NCBI GenBank assembly: GCA_965153455.1
Contig: OZ234499.1
Span: forward strand, 5,005,577-5,069,576
Reading direction: 5' to 3'
From: Sphagnum compactum
Taxonomy: Eukaryota > Bryophyta > Sphagnopsida > Sphagnales
Length of the DNA stretch: 64,000 bases
Part shown: one piece after another, positions 45,568 to 57,653 of the stretch
How positions within the stretch are numbered: the first letter of the stretch is position 1
Layout of the letters: each line of letters opens with the position of its first letter
Notes under the pieces: generated by a model
Seen by the model: the letters and a program-made list of their open reading frames with translations, nothing else
Told to the model about the DNA's origin: nothing
Database searches by the model: none
Position numbers and translations under genes: made by a program

Positions 45568-46139
45568 GAAGCAAACCTACATGTCTAGTTGTCTTCTAAG
45601 AAATCATTTTAGATCAACTATAGATGCACTACAAGGAATCATGGCTTTTCAAGTCATTCAACTTGATTACCTTGTTTGTTTTAATCAAGAATTTGTCAAT
45701 TTGGCAAGAAGCCTTAATAAGCCAACCTTGGAAAGGAGCACCAAACACCACTAAGGATGCCCATGTTGGTATGTTGAAGTGGTCTTGTGCTAACTAATTC
45801 AATGGAAGTAATAAATTTCTTTGTATTTTTTAACATAAAAAAGTGTGGATGCATGAATGATTTCACATGTGTGTAAGATTTTAGTGGAAAAACTTATTAT
45901 GTTGAACTTGTAACCAATGTGCGATGACCACTGACACCTTGAGATGTAGATGTTTTCTTTAAGTTTTTTTTTAACACATTATTTTTGTACTCAAATTAAC
46001 AAAGCATGGTAAATGATTCAATTATCACTCATGATTTTGTTTGAACTTGCCACACAAGGGCACCTTGGATAAACCAAAACCTACACTAGTACCATGGCAA
46101 AACCGATGATTTTTTAAAAAAAAATTTATTTTGTTGGTA

Positions 46140-46660
46140 ATTTTAGCACCCAAGTGCCAAAATATTTTTTTGGGGGTTTCAAAGCATTTCAACACCTCAC
46201 TTTTTTTCTTCCAATTTTCAGCATCTAAGGACTATAGAATTTTTTGGCAATTTCATTGCAAGTAGCAAGTTAGTGTCAAGTGATTGTCCTTTCCTTGATA
46301 CATGTGACACTCGTAAAGAAACTAATGAGGATGAACAAGACTTGGAGGATTTATTTGGAGATGTTAAGATTAGGGAAATGATGGCCAAATGCCTTAATGA
46401 AAGAGTTTGAAGCATAGATGGATAACATCAATATCTATGATTCATATTTTTCAAGTAGCCTTTTAAAAGTTTATATTGCATTTTTAGTTTTTTACATGTT
46501 TAATTGAAGTATAACTTATTATAAATTTTCAGAATTTGTTCATTATCCAGCAAAATCAATGTAGCATTATTCTAACATTTCAAACATATCAAAGGAAATT
46601 TCCCAAACAAGGATAATTAAAATTAATATTTGTCAAACTTAACATCAACATAAAATACTT
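46140..46660 (+). repeat. Dispersed repeat, interrupted copy (relative at 54505-54810)
   Basis: Blocks GCACCCAAGTGC, GCATTTCAACACCTC, GCAATTTCA and TCAATGTAG then ATTATTCT occur in the same order at 54505-54810. This copy has about 215 extra bases (roughly 46290-46550) that begin with an open stretch reading CDTRKETNEDEQDLEDL. Confidence 0.65.
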
Positions 46661-47199
46661 ATGAACATTGCAAATATCGTTCCTTTATACTAATCATGAG
46701 GGTAGAGCCATTACACCATGAATTGTTTGTTGCTAGTTGGTACCAATGTTGTTCAATTATTGATTTCAAAAGGAACCTTTGATCTTTTTTTTCTTTTTTT
46801 CTTTTTGTTTGCAATGGAACTTCAGTTTGGACTACATTGAACTTAGTTTTTTTGGATTTTGAAAACCTTTAATTTTCATCATTTTCACATTGAATTTAGA
46901 GTTGGGTTTAAAACCAAGTCTAAATCCATCTCCAGTACTTAAACCCAACTTTAAAATCAACTTACTAAACATTTTTTTTTGTGTATTATTGATTTGTTCA
47001 ACTAGTACACATAGTTCAAAATAAAGATTATGTAATATTAACTATGTACAACTAGTCAAGTATAGTAATTTTCTAAAATGTAAGGCTAATTTTTTAATAT
47101 AAAAACTCTATTTATCTATGTAGACAAGTTGAACATGTTTAAAATAGGGCATCATCCTAAGTTTAGGTTGTAAATCAATTTTGAAAAAAGGTTGATTGC

Positions 47200-47880
47200 T
47201 TGGTTAAGTTCCAATGGCGGTTCTAATGACATTCATAATCTCTTGTCTAGAGACCTTAAAACTCGACCTATAGCCTAAACCTGCCAACACTACTTATTAC
47301 CTATATTGAAAAGTTGTTTTTTCAACTTTTTGATATATACAAGGTGTCAATTTAGCTAGGTTCCAATGGTGGTTCCAATGACACTCCGAACCTCCTATCT
47401 AAAGACCTTAAAACTTGACATATAGCCTAAATTTGAACTTGCCTAAATCCCAAAACCTCTCAACATTAGTTGCTACCTATATATATATTTTTAAATTCAA
47501 CTTTTTTTTAATATACATAAGGTTTTAATTTAACCATGTTTTAATGGCGATTCAAATGACATTCAAAACCTCATGTCTGAAGACCTTAAACCTTGACCTA
47601 TAACCTAAATTTGCATAAATCCCAAAACCTATGAACACTAATGGCTACCAATATTGAATTTTTTTTCAACTTTTTGATATAAATGAGGTGTCAATTTAGC
47701 TACATTCCAATGGTGGTTCCAACAACATTAAAAACCTCTTGTCTAGAGACCTTAAAACCTAACCTAAACTTAAACTAGAACTTGCTTAAATCCTAGAACT
47801 TGCCAACACTATTGGCTACCTATATTGAATTTTTTTTTTCAACTTTTTGATATAGATGAGGTGTCAAATTAGCTAATTTT
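47200..47880 (+). repeat. Four tandem copies of a 150-180-bp unit
   Basis: Each unit contains CCAATGG(C/T)GGTTC, GTCT(A/G)(A/G)AGACCTTAAA, CCTA, CCAACACTA-like and CAACTTTTTGATATA. The anchor words start at about 47211, 47363, 47541 and 47707. Units vary in length by internal deletion. Confidence 0.85.
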
Positions 47881-48953
47881 GGCTATTAAAAATATGAAAG
47901 GAAAAAATACAAACATTCTTTTTTCTTGCTACATACTTGAACCAAATATAGAAATCAAGAAATTTATTTATTTTAGACTTTGAAGAAAAATTCAAAATTT
48001 GGTGATCTTTTTTCAAAAGATCATTGAATTTGTCAAAAACAAAATTGAAAACATTTGCAAGAGTAAAATTTTCCCACAAAAGAAAAAGGTTTGCATTAGC
48101 CTAGCTAAACTATAAATACAACTCCATTGGTTATTTTTGGAGGTGGTGCCTATTATTAGTTTTGTATTAATTAATTGTGGGGAGTATGTCCAATGTGATT
48201 TTTAATTTTTTTTAAATGGTGGTGAAGGGTCTCTTTGATTGGCCCATCACCCAAAAAGCAAAAAACAAAACAAAATTGTGACTAGGTATGGACACTCCCA
48301 AAATAGAAGATTGTGTAACCTTTCCTTTGGCCTAGTTATTTAATTATAAGGGTATAATTGTAGACAAAGGATATGGGATAAAGTATGGGAACAACTTGCA
48401 AAACCACATGGGAGCTTGATGATATTGGGTGTTGGTGCACCCAAATATTTCATATTTAATTCTGAGTGACGAGTTTTTGAATTGACCCATCACAAAAAAC
48501 TTATGATCAAATTTGGAACATTTAAAAAAATTGCAATATTGTAGACTTTCCATTTGGTTTTCAAGTATCCCTTACAAGAGTTGAAGCTTTGGGCAACTTA
48601 GGATTTGGGGTAAAGTGTGGTGTTACTGGGAACAACTTGAGTAACACATTAGGAACATCACAAGCAAGATTTGAAGTACACTGAGAACATGTTGGGAACC
48701 ATATAGAACACTTTGGGAACACCAGGATCCAGAAATTTCTCACAAGATGTGAAGAAGAGACAAGGTTTCCTAGTGTATTGCAGGCCACCTTATTTCCCTC
48801 AGCAGGTGAATGCAAATCACTTTTCATCCATATATATAATGGATATGAGTCACTTTTCATCCACATGCAGAACAAAATAGATGAAGCTTAATAGGTGATA
48901 TAAGTAGGCCCTAGATGAGATTACTACAACCCTTTTGGACTTGTGAGGATAAA
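47881..48953. other. Intergenic DNA, nothing recognised
   Basis: AT-rich DNA with short open frames only. A GGAACAAC/GGGAACA-type word recurs near 48625-48720. Confidence 0.4.
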
Positions 48954-49165
48954 GGTGCGTTCACACTTGATGTTCGGGATTTTAGTGTTGAGTTCATTAA
49001 CACCATACTAGTTATTTAAAACTTAAACTTACTTATGGTGAAGATTTGATGTTAAATTAGCATTCACTTAACATTAAGCTAGCACCCATTTGAACATTGG
49101 GTGCCACCTAGGATGCCACCTAGATTTTCAGTTAACATTGATTTAACATCAAGTGTGAATGCACC
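48954..49165. mobile_element. MITE, 212 bp, with terminal inverted repeats and target duplication
   Basis: The left end GGTGCGTTCACACTTGATGTT and the complement of the right end differ at one of about 21 positions. Five-base direct repeats ATAAA flank it at 48949-48953 and 49166-49170. It has no coding capacity. The superfamily is not certain. Confidence 0.9.
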
Positions 49166-49170
49166 ATAAA

Positions 49171-51484
49171 AGTGGGTCAACTTCACCCATGCTTCTCAAT
49201 CTTTGATTTGGGATCTCATGCTTTTGAAGAGTTATCTTCTTAGCTTCCGGAAGTGTATGATTTATTTGGGACCATAGCTTTTCTTTGTGTGGGGTCATAG
49301 CCAACCACAAGATCATTTAACTTATCACTACAAACAATTTACTGTTGTTTTTTCGGGCTAATTTTAACCACTTTGGCAACAAACAAACAAAATTAGGAAC
49401 TTGCACAGGCCTTAAGGATTTTTTTTCTTTTTTTGGAATTTTTTTTTGGATTTGGAGACCCCCAAAACAAAAAAAAACTACAACAACCTTATTTAGACAC
49501 ATTTTCCCATATTTGGATATTAGGGTCTATCTTGTCACCACAACATTGAGGGAATCCAAAACAATTTACCTCCTTCTTTAAGGTGTATCCAAATTTGGCT
49601 AAGCCCACTTGTGGATGATAGCCAACCTACCTACCTCACAAAATTGGAAAAACAAAAAAAACCATGCTACGATTGCTATTATCATTACTCACTACTATTA
49701 GCGTTTTTTATTTTGGTGCATGACGAATTTCCCCATCCCAGTGACCTAAGAAAAGAATATACTTTCGCTTATTCCTTCTTCTTCTTCTTTTTGTTTTTTT
49801 CCATTTCTGGAGAAGAAATTGAGAATTGAGAGGGGGTTGGGGAGAATCACCTTATTTAGACACATTTTCTGATCCTTGGGGTAGTAAATCATCACATTTG
49901 GACTGTTTGCTGTTTGTTTGTGGCACTGACTTGGCAAAAGCTATCGCCATAAATGTGAGACAACAAAGATCTGAAAAGAAAAACCCTAATTGCTAGCCTA
50001 CACATTCATCACAATTTTCAATTTTCAACTTACTTGTTTTCTTTTTGTTTGTTTTCTTTTCTTTTCCCATAAAACCTATTTGATTGTAAGGAGATTTCAA
50101 CCCAAATCACAACGACATGTTTACACCCAAGTAGGCTACCATAGAAAAGAAAGTTGGAAGACTTGAGGACCAACCCCCCCAATTAGTTAAATTGTCAATA
50201 TGTTGGTCACCAATATATTTTATTAGACATGGGAAAAAATCATTAGCTCACAGATTTTATTGCAACTTGTTTCTCAATAGAATCTCCAAAAACCTTGAAA
50301 TTGCAATACAATAATATTCTCACAAATTTTTTTGGGGTCTATTTATTTAAGAGACTTGACATAAAATCAGTTTTCAAAAATCTTGAGAATTCACAAAGGC
50401 CTTCAAATTATGAATTTTAGTTTTTCATTGGGGGCCAAATGCAAAATTGGAAAGCCAGGGTAAAGCAAGTTAGGATACTTGGTACAATTTTTATTTTTTT
50501 ATCATAGTACCTTTTCAAGTTTGGTGAAAATTATATTATTTTTGAAAATGCTAAAATTTTAAAGAAATTATTTGTCTGATGCTAAAAGTTAGAAATTACT
50601 TGTTTGTGATGTCAAAAATTTTGGGAACTTGAAATAGTCATGTTATTTAGGGTCTATCATTTTCTTTGTTTACATGATTTTTTTTGCATCTAATTGGTAG
50701 GTGATTTATGAGTCATTTACCTACCTATGCTTAGCAAATAGCTACAATGTCTATTTTGACTCACTTAAGTTGTTGGATAAAATGAAATCTATGTTGCGTG
50801 CAACAGAAAAATTGTGATGAGGAGAGGAAATTGTGCAATATATATTTGTAAATGAGACCTTGTCATGAATATCAAGTGCATTGATTAATCATCCTAGACA
50901 AATATTTTTTATTTTAGCATCATATCAAATCAAATATTCCAAAAATTGCCATTTTTATTGCCAAACTTGATTGTGAAAAATAAAATAAGCGTTCAACACC
51001 TACTCACTAAATCAGATAAGGATACTAAATTGTTTAACATTGAAGTCACCAAAATTCATTGCATGAAACAAGTGAAAAATCAATTTTAAACGATTGAGAG
51101 TCATTTTTCCAAACTTGATCCAAATGAATGAGTGGTCGCAAATGCGGTATGTCGAAGTGTTGTTTCTTGTGTGTGGTGGCATTATTGGGAAAATGCAAGG
51201 AAAATAATCTACGTGATTTTATAATGGCGGCATTATATTTGAAGAAATCTCTTGATAATTGGCTGAGATTTAAAGTATTAAAAAATATAATATATATTTT
51301 TGAAGTATGTCTATTTGTGTCATTCACACCTAACCTCTCCAAAACCTAACTACCCCACTCCTTTTGCCAACCACTTACATGGATATGAAAAGGCAAATTA
51401 ACATGTGCCTTTTAATAATTTTGATATTAGGGGGATCGACATGGGGAGGTTGTTTAAGTTCTTGTGTGGGGGAATCATTAACCA
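49171..51484. other. Intergenic DNA with an inverted palindromic-repeat copy
   Basis: About 49560-49660 is a reverse-oriented copy of the dispersed repeat whose usual end is TAGCCAAATTTGGCTA. The rest shows no supported feature. Confidence 0.45.
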
Positions 51485-52115
51485 ACCTTCCCCCACACAT
51501 TCCGGGGTCTTGGATTCTAATGGTTTCGAATTACAAAAATCCACATGTTCCAAACTTCCAATTGGCCAATATGTGGTTGATTTCGGGTTATAAAAAAACC
51601 CCATGTTCCAACTTCCGAATGGTCAATATGTGGTTGATTCTATCATTTGAATGGCAAAACTTTGACGTTCCAAAATGCCCACTAGGTGGTTGATTCTATC
51701 ATTTTGAATGATAAAACTTCCATATTCCAAAATGCCCACTAGGCGGTTGATTCTATAGTTTTGAATTGTAAAACTTCCACATTCTAAATGCCCACTAGGT
51801 GGTTGATTCTATTGTTTCGAATGGTAAAACTTCCACGTTCCAGAATGCCCATTAGGTGGTTGATTGTGGGGTTTGGAATCATTAAAAAAGTTCCATGTTA
51901 CAAACTTCGGAATGGCCAATAACACCCATGGGGTTGATTCTACAGTATTGAATTGCAAATTTGCCATGTTCCAAAAATCTGAATGCCCCATATGCAGTTG
52001 ATTCTACATTGTCAAATTATGAAATTCCCATGTTACAAACATCTGAATGGCCAATAATTCTATGGTTCCAAACAATTAGATTTGCATGTTCCAAACTTCC
52101 AAATGGGTAATATGT
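51485..52115 (+). repeat. Minisatellite of about ten 60-65-bp units
   Basis: Units repeat CATGTTCCAAA, CTTCC(A/G)AATGGCCAAT or AATGCCCACTAGG, GTGGTTGATTCTA and TTTGAAT-like blocks. Copies drift in sequence and length from left to right and end near 52115. Confidence 0.85.
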
Positions 52116-52239
52116 GGTTAAGTACAATGTGGCCTCAGATCCCACCTCAACCTATGCACATGCCCCTAGTTACCTACCTAGTATTAACATTGCGAGGTCT
52201 TCTGACAGTAGATGAAGTCCCTAAGTAGGCTATTCAGGC

Positions 52240-52320
52240 TATCCAGGGTTTGGTTTAAGGATTTTGTGATGTAGTCGAAGTGGCAATCATCCAGAAAATA
52301 GTTTAACCAAATTTGGCTAT
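52240..52320 (+). repeat. Copy of the palindromic dispersed repeat
   Basis: TTTTGTGATGTAG, GGCAATCATCC and TAACCAAATTTGGCTA (52304-52319) match copies at about 17380, 17965, 27990 and 53150 in the same order. The core palindrome has one changed base here. Confidence 0.75.
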
Positions 52321-52369
52321 CTACCAAGGAAGGTAGTTTGTTTTGTTTTGTTTTGTAGTTATGAGATCC

Positions 52370-52735
52370 ACTGAACCGAGATGCTTCAGATCATGTTCTT
52401 GGTGTCTTTGGAAAGCTCTGGATGAGGAGAGGTGCATAGGCTTGGTTCCATGGCATTTGGAGTTGCGGTGCAAAAGTTGTTGAATATTGAATGATTTCTT
52501 CACTGCAAATTTCAAAGGAATTGGAATGTGCGTTTGGTATTGTTGGAAAGATCTTGATGAGCAAGATTTAATTGGAATTTATTCGGTGAGATTTGGATTC
52601 AGAATGTGGAAGATATTGATTTTTAACTGATTTCTGCTGCTGAAAATTCAAATAAATTCCAAAAAACCAGGTTTTGAAAGGAAAAATCAGTTGAGGACGT
52701 GGTAACACTTGTGCCAACGGCACAGGCCACACTAA
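52370..52735 (+). repeat. Dispersed repeat, copy 2 (relative at 27120-27530)
   Basis: It carries the same ordered blocks as the copy at 27120. The right end reads AGGCCACACTA in both. The two copies lie 25 kb apart in the same orientation. Confidence 0.6.
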
Positions 52736-53149
52736 TATACTAGAATCCTACTATATTCTTGGCTATCCACTCCAACTTATCATCAAAATCTGGCAAATTT
52801 GGGCTATTTTCTTCCATGAAAATCCTTTGCATTGGTTGAAATCATATTTTTCATGACGAAATTTGGCGAAAATTTGCAAGTAAAAGAAACGGTGAGTCTA
52901 TTATCTTATCTCAGTTAGCCAAGAATTGAGGTTGTAGGTGTCAGATACCCGTTGTTGTGTGAGGACAAAGATTGAGGTGGTGGTACCTAGTTAGTTGCCT
53001 TGTTTTCTTTCTCCTTTTTCCAAATATGTCCCTCGGATCATGCCCACATTCGCCTAGGCCAAAAATGGTGACCACCATAATTAGAAAGAAAAATCCTTTA
53101 TGGCCAATGAGGTGAGACAACATGCACCCAACAGGCAGGGTTTTCTTTT

Positions 53150-53215
53150 TAAGGATTTTGTGATGTAGCCAAAGTGACAATCGTTCACAAAATAATTTAG
53201 CCAAATTTGGCTACG
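53150..53215 (+). repeat. Copy of the palindromic dispersed repeat with perfect core
   Basis: TTTTGTGATGTAGCC, GTGACAATCGTTCAC and the exact 16-bp palindrome TAGCCAAATTTGGCTA at 53198-53213 are present. A downstream block (ATCCTTCTTTATTCCTGGCTA) also resembles the tails of other copies. Confidence 0.8.
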
Positions 53216-53421
53216 TATTAGATATGAAAGTAAAAGGAAAAAAGAATCCTTCTTTATTCCTGGCTACCTGCTTGAACTTATCATAAAAATCTGGCGATTT
53301 GGAAAAAAAACAAATCTGGTGAATTTGGGTCATATTTTTCCATGAAAAATCCTTTGTTTAGGTTGGAATCATATTTTTCAGTAAAAGCAACGCTGCCAAG
53401 AGGCCCAGCAATTATCCAGTT

Positions 53422-53441
53422 GGGGGGGGGGGGGGGGGGGG
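53422..53441 (+). repeat. Poly-G run of 20
   Basis: Twenty consecutive G are followed by AGGTGTGTGTG. An open frame crossing it encodes a run of glycines and is not credible as a gene. Confidence 0.9.
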
Positions 53442-54241
53442 AGGTGTGTGTGGAGATGGGAATATATTGGGATTTTGGAATTCCTAAATGTATTCCATGT
53501 GGTTCCTTCATGTTCCCACCAAGTGCCAATGGTTATTTATTATGTTCTGAATGTGTTCCCCAAGTTCTCAATAGCAAGAGTGACAAAAGTGTGCTCATGG
53601 GCCACTCTGATATAACTGGGCCATCTGGACAGTTTCTATTTTTAGTAGTGTGTCAAAGTGGGGATCTTCTTTTGGGTTGGTGGACCAATCAAGGAGGTCC
53701 ATCACCAAAAGAAAAAAACAAATAAGGACTGGACTGTCCACCTGTAAACTAAAAGTTTCTAGATAAGGGTGAGAGGATGGAGGAGAATGGGGCTGTATTG
53801 GGAAGGGGGCGCCCCCACACAAGGGCCTGAATCCAGTACGAGACGCTAATTCCCAGAACAGTCCCATTCGAGGTCCTTAACTAGCATAAAGAACCCCTAA
53901 ATTTTATTTTATTTTATTTTTGTTTTATCACTGGATGGCTCTCATTGATTTGAGAGGAGACCCGGCATGCACCTTCCACATAAGGTTCCTTGTCTTTTTT
54001 AGGAATCTTCGGTGGAAGGTGCCATCGGTTGTTGAGTCAGAAATTTAACTATGGGTTAGGCGCTCTCCCCATACATATATACATACATACATATGTGTCT
54101 TGATAGCATGCGCGTAGAATCTGGGGCTCAAATAGGACTACAAGAAAGCAAAAACCAGGACAGCTGAAAATGTATGTTCAGTTGTCCCTTCTATGTATGA
54201 GCAGGAGAAAGATCAAGAAGAACCGTGAGTCCAAGCCCCAG

Positions 54242-54403
54242 TCTCGTTAGCCCAAAGGGGTACAACCAAACAGCTACTTCCAGGTGCATTATCAAGGTGC
54301 TTTTCAGTATAGATATAAGTCGTCTCGTTAGCCCAAATGGGCATAACCAAGAGCTACTTCAAGGTGCATTATCAAGGTGCTTTCCAGTATAAAGAGGAAA
54401 CCC
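54242..54403 (+). repeat. Two tandem copies of an 81-bp unit
   Basis: Copies start at 54242 and 54323 with TCTCGTTAGCCCAAA and share GAGCTACTTC or CAGCTACTTC, AGGTGCATTATCAAGGTGCT and CAGTATA. Confidence 0.85.
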
Positions 54404-54504
54404 CCCAAACACAACAAACACCTGCTTCTTATTAGATACTATGGTAGCTACTACCAAGCACCATCAAACAACTTGCTTCCAGTCTGAGTTGTGAATATAG
54501 TATG

Positions 54505-54810
54505 CTGCTGTCAGTTTTGGCACCCAAGTGCACAAAATTATTATAATTTGTGGGTGTCAAGGCATTTCAACACCTCTCTTTCTGTCTTCCAAGTTTGTGG
54601 CAGAGGGAGTGTAGATGTTTTCTGCAATTTCAATGCAGGCACATAAGTTATAGTAACAAAAATGAGGTTTCAAGGTAAAGAAGGAAGGAGAAAACTAAGA
54701 AGATTAATAGGCAAAGTCAATGTAGAATTATTCTGAAATTTCAGACATATCAACAGAAATTTCTCAAATTTTTGAACATGTCAAATCTGACATCAATGTA
54801 CAGGTAGTAG
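54505..54810 (+). repeat. Dispersed repeat, uninterrupted copy (relative at 46140)
   Basis: The same ordered blocks as at 46140-46660, without most of the extra internal segment. It serves as the empty-site comparison for that copy. Confidence 0.65.
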
Positions 54811-55149
54811 GATGTGGGAAATTGGAATCTCTTGACAGTGCCAGAGTTGTCCCTATATGACACAATGCAGCTTCCTAGCATGGCCAAGTTCTTCACCATA
54901 TATGGTTTACCTTCTTTTCCTGATGTATCTGCTTTACTCCAAGTAGGACACCCCTAATACAAGTCAAACCCTCCTCTATTAAGTATTTCCCCTTTTAGCT
55001 CACCCAACTTAAAACTGATTGATCAGGATAGACTTAGGACAAGGAGCTCATCTCATTGTTTTATGAGCTGTGTGCCCATATGACCATAAGAACACTCAAA
55101 ACAGGAAATCTTCCTTGAAATCCCCAAAAAATGAACTCATAGTTTGCAG

Positions 55150-55725
55150 CAAGCAACACGTGGTGAGCATTCCTCAAATTATGGGGCCAAATGAACAATG
55201 CATCTGCTCCTTATGACCATAACTTTAAATCAGCAACAGTTAAAACAGGAAATGTTCCGTGAAGCTCACCAAAAATAAACTCATAGTTCACAGCAACACC
55301 CATCGAAGGTTCCTCAAAACGTGGGACCAAATGAACTGTGCATTCATGTTCCACAGCAACATTTAGTGAACATTACTCAAAACGTGGGACCAAATGAACT
55401 ATGCATTGTTCTGCAGTAACACCTAGTGAACATTACTCAAAACGTGGGACCAAATGAACTATAGCATTCATGTTCCACAGCAACCTTTAGTGCGGAACAC
55501 CTAGTGAACATTCCTCAAAACATGGGACCAAATGAACTACGCATTGTTCAGCAGCAACACCAAGTGAACATTGCTCAAAACATGGGACCAAATGAACTAT
55601 GTATTGTTTCGCAGCAACACCTAGTGAACATTGCTCAAAATGTGGGACCAAATGAACTCCACATTGTTCCACAGCAACACTCAGTGAACATTCCTCAAAA
55701 TGTGAGAATGAATGAACTCTGCATC
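55150..55725 (+). repeat. 60-bp minisatellite, about nine units, open on both strands
   Basis: Each 60-base unit contains AGTGAACATT(A/C/G)CTCAAAA, GTGGGACCAAATGAACT and a variable GCATTGTTC(A/C)GCAGCAACACC part. The unit length is a multiple of three, so the + strand reads a 20-residue repeat (VNIAQN, GPNEL, QQH) over 55504-55730 and the - strand is also open. The first copies are less regular. No Met context, promoter or homology supports a real protein. Confidence 0.85.
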
Positions 55726-56724
55726 ATTTCATATTATGTGGGGACTTCAAACAATCTTTCCAGGATCAAGGCATGGTTGGCCAAGTTTACATGGCAATTT
55801 GCCTTGAATACGGGGCCTATCTGCATTAGTCTCTTGCACGGGAAGAGAAGTGAAATTTTATGATATCATTTTGGAATTAATTAGTTACATATATCTTATT
55901 ACATAATTATAACTTATGTAATTTCACATGAATTTAGTTCCAACCCCTTTGATTCTTCAACGTTCTTTGCAACAATATTTCTTGACATCTCATGGAATGG
56001 GTGGGGTTGATGGTGCATCCATTCCTCATTTTTGGGACAGATTACATGATTTTTATCCCAAGAAAAGGGTTAACGATTGTCTTTTTTCTGGGTTTTTTGG
56101 CACAGACAGACAGACATGGTTCAGCTTTTTTCAATTCCTCATACCTTTCTCTAAAAGTTTCCATTTTGAAGTGCTCATTGAATCTACAAGCTATCACCAT
56201 CTGATTGTTCATATATCTTATAACCACTTGCTTGCTAAGTGAGTCTCTATGTAGTTCCAAAAAGTGATGAAGTTTCATTACCTTTTTCTAGCCTCCAAAA
56301 CATTTGATGATATTATTTTCATGGATGGGTTCTTGCTCAATCCTAAGTGTACAATAAACCAGATCTGATTTTTATTGGAATTTTAAATGGATCTATGTAA
56401 TGTTTTTATTTGTGGTAAATTTTTGCATTGTGTAAAAAATGAAGTGTGTTGTGTGAGGCGGCCAACGGGGTTTGGACTATCAGATTTCACTCGAGTTGGT
56501 TACCGAGAATCAACAACAGAGAAGGGACAAGTTGTCTTCCTCCCAATGGAAACTTGAGATTTGATGTTGCCTATATAAATTGAATGAGCAAATCTGTTGG
56601 ATGCTAGATAGCCAATCCTCCTCCCTACATGTCTACATAGCCATTCCAACCCCGTGGTATATGATTATCTCCTAGGAGTAGGGTTGTAAGATTGGATTTG
56701 AAGCATTAAGGCATCCTTTAGGAG

Positions 56725-57653
56725 TTTATTGAATGCTCAAAGTGGAACAAGTTGGAACAACATCAAATGTTAGAAAAGATCCTAACACATCTTGTGCTTG
56801 TTTTGTTTTGATGAAGCTTTTCCCATTGCATTTTTTTTGTTGAAAATTGTAACGTTACATGTCAAGTTTTTGTAATTTTCTCACGACTCTAGCTTGCGGC
56901 CAGGGTTAAGACATGAGAAGGGGCGTGGGTTGGGAGAATGTCTTGATGTTCAAATACACTCTCACAAGGGGGTCAAATGATATCTAAATTGAGCATGTGA
57001 TATGGCATTGGAAATTTTTCTTTAGGGGTTACAACTTTGCCTTCCAAAGTTCCTCAATCAAAACTTTCATGTGAAAATTATAAGCTTGCAAAGTTATAAG
57101 ACTTATAGTTTGGCACATTAGGAATTTTTGGGACTCCTTTTCAAGAGTCTCAAGGCTTTTTGGCCACTTTGATGCAACCCCACCACTAATTACAAACTAT
57201 ACTTAGGAAAGGAGGTTGCGGTTCATGTCCAAATTCGAAATGTGTCTTGTGAGTTTGATTCTTTGGTGACCCATTCATGCACCATTTTGGCTACAGCTTG
57301 CAGTAATGAATTTTTTTTTAATAAATTTGTGTAAGTTGATATCATCTTGAATTTTCATTTATGAATTCATCTTAGGTTATCTCTTAAGAGTTAAGGAATG
57401 TGGCCTAAGTTTGCATCCCATTGTAAAACTGGGAATCAACACATTCATTTACCCCAATATCACTTGACAAATCCAAACATGTGTGTCAAGTTTAATTAAT
57501 GCTCAATGTAAAACAAGTTGGAGTGGCATTATATGTTAAAAGCTAAAATCTTAACAAATCTTGAATTTGTTTTGTTTCCATGAGATTCTTCTTGTTGGAT
57601 TTTTATGTTGCAAGTTATAATGTTACATGTCGAGTTTTTATAGTTTATGGTAA
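56725..57653 (+). repeat. Diverged direct repeat pair of about 155 bp
   Basis: 56725-56882 resembles 57497-57653. In order both carry AATGCTCAA, AACAAGTTGGA, ATGTTA, CTTAACAAATCTTG-like, TTGTTTTG, TTCTTGTTGGAT or related words, and GT(A)ACGTTACATGTC or ATGTTACATGTCGAG. The two lie about 770 bases apart in the same orientation. Confidence 0.6.

Noticed and set aside
51485-52115. CRISPR-like array
   Set aside because: Repeats are contiguous and drifting without uniform unique spacers, and the DNA is plant nuclear.
53342-53725. 127-codon frame crossing the poly-G run
   Set aside because: It depends on a poly-glycine run from G20 and overlaps an equally long frame on the other strand.
55487-55672. 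- strand repeat protein in the 60-bp minisatellite
   Set aside because: An open frame expected from a 60-base tandem repeat; no promoter or homology.
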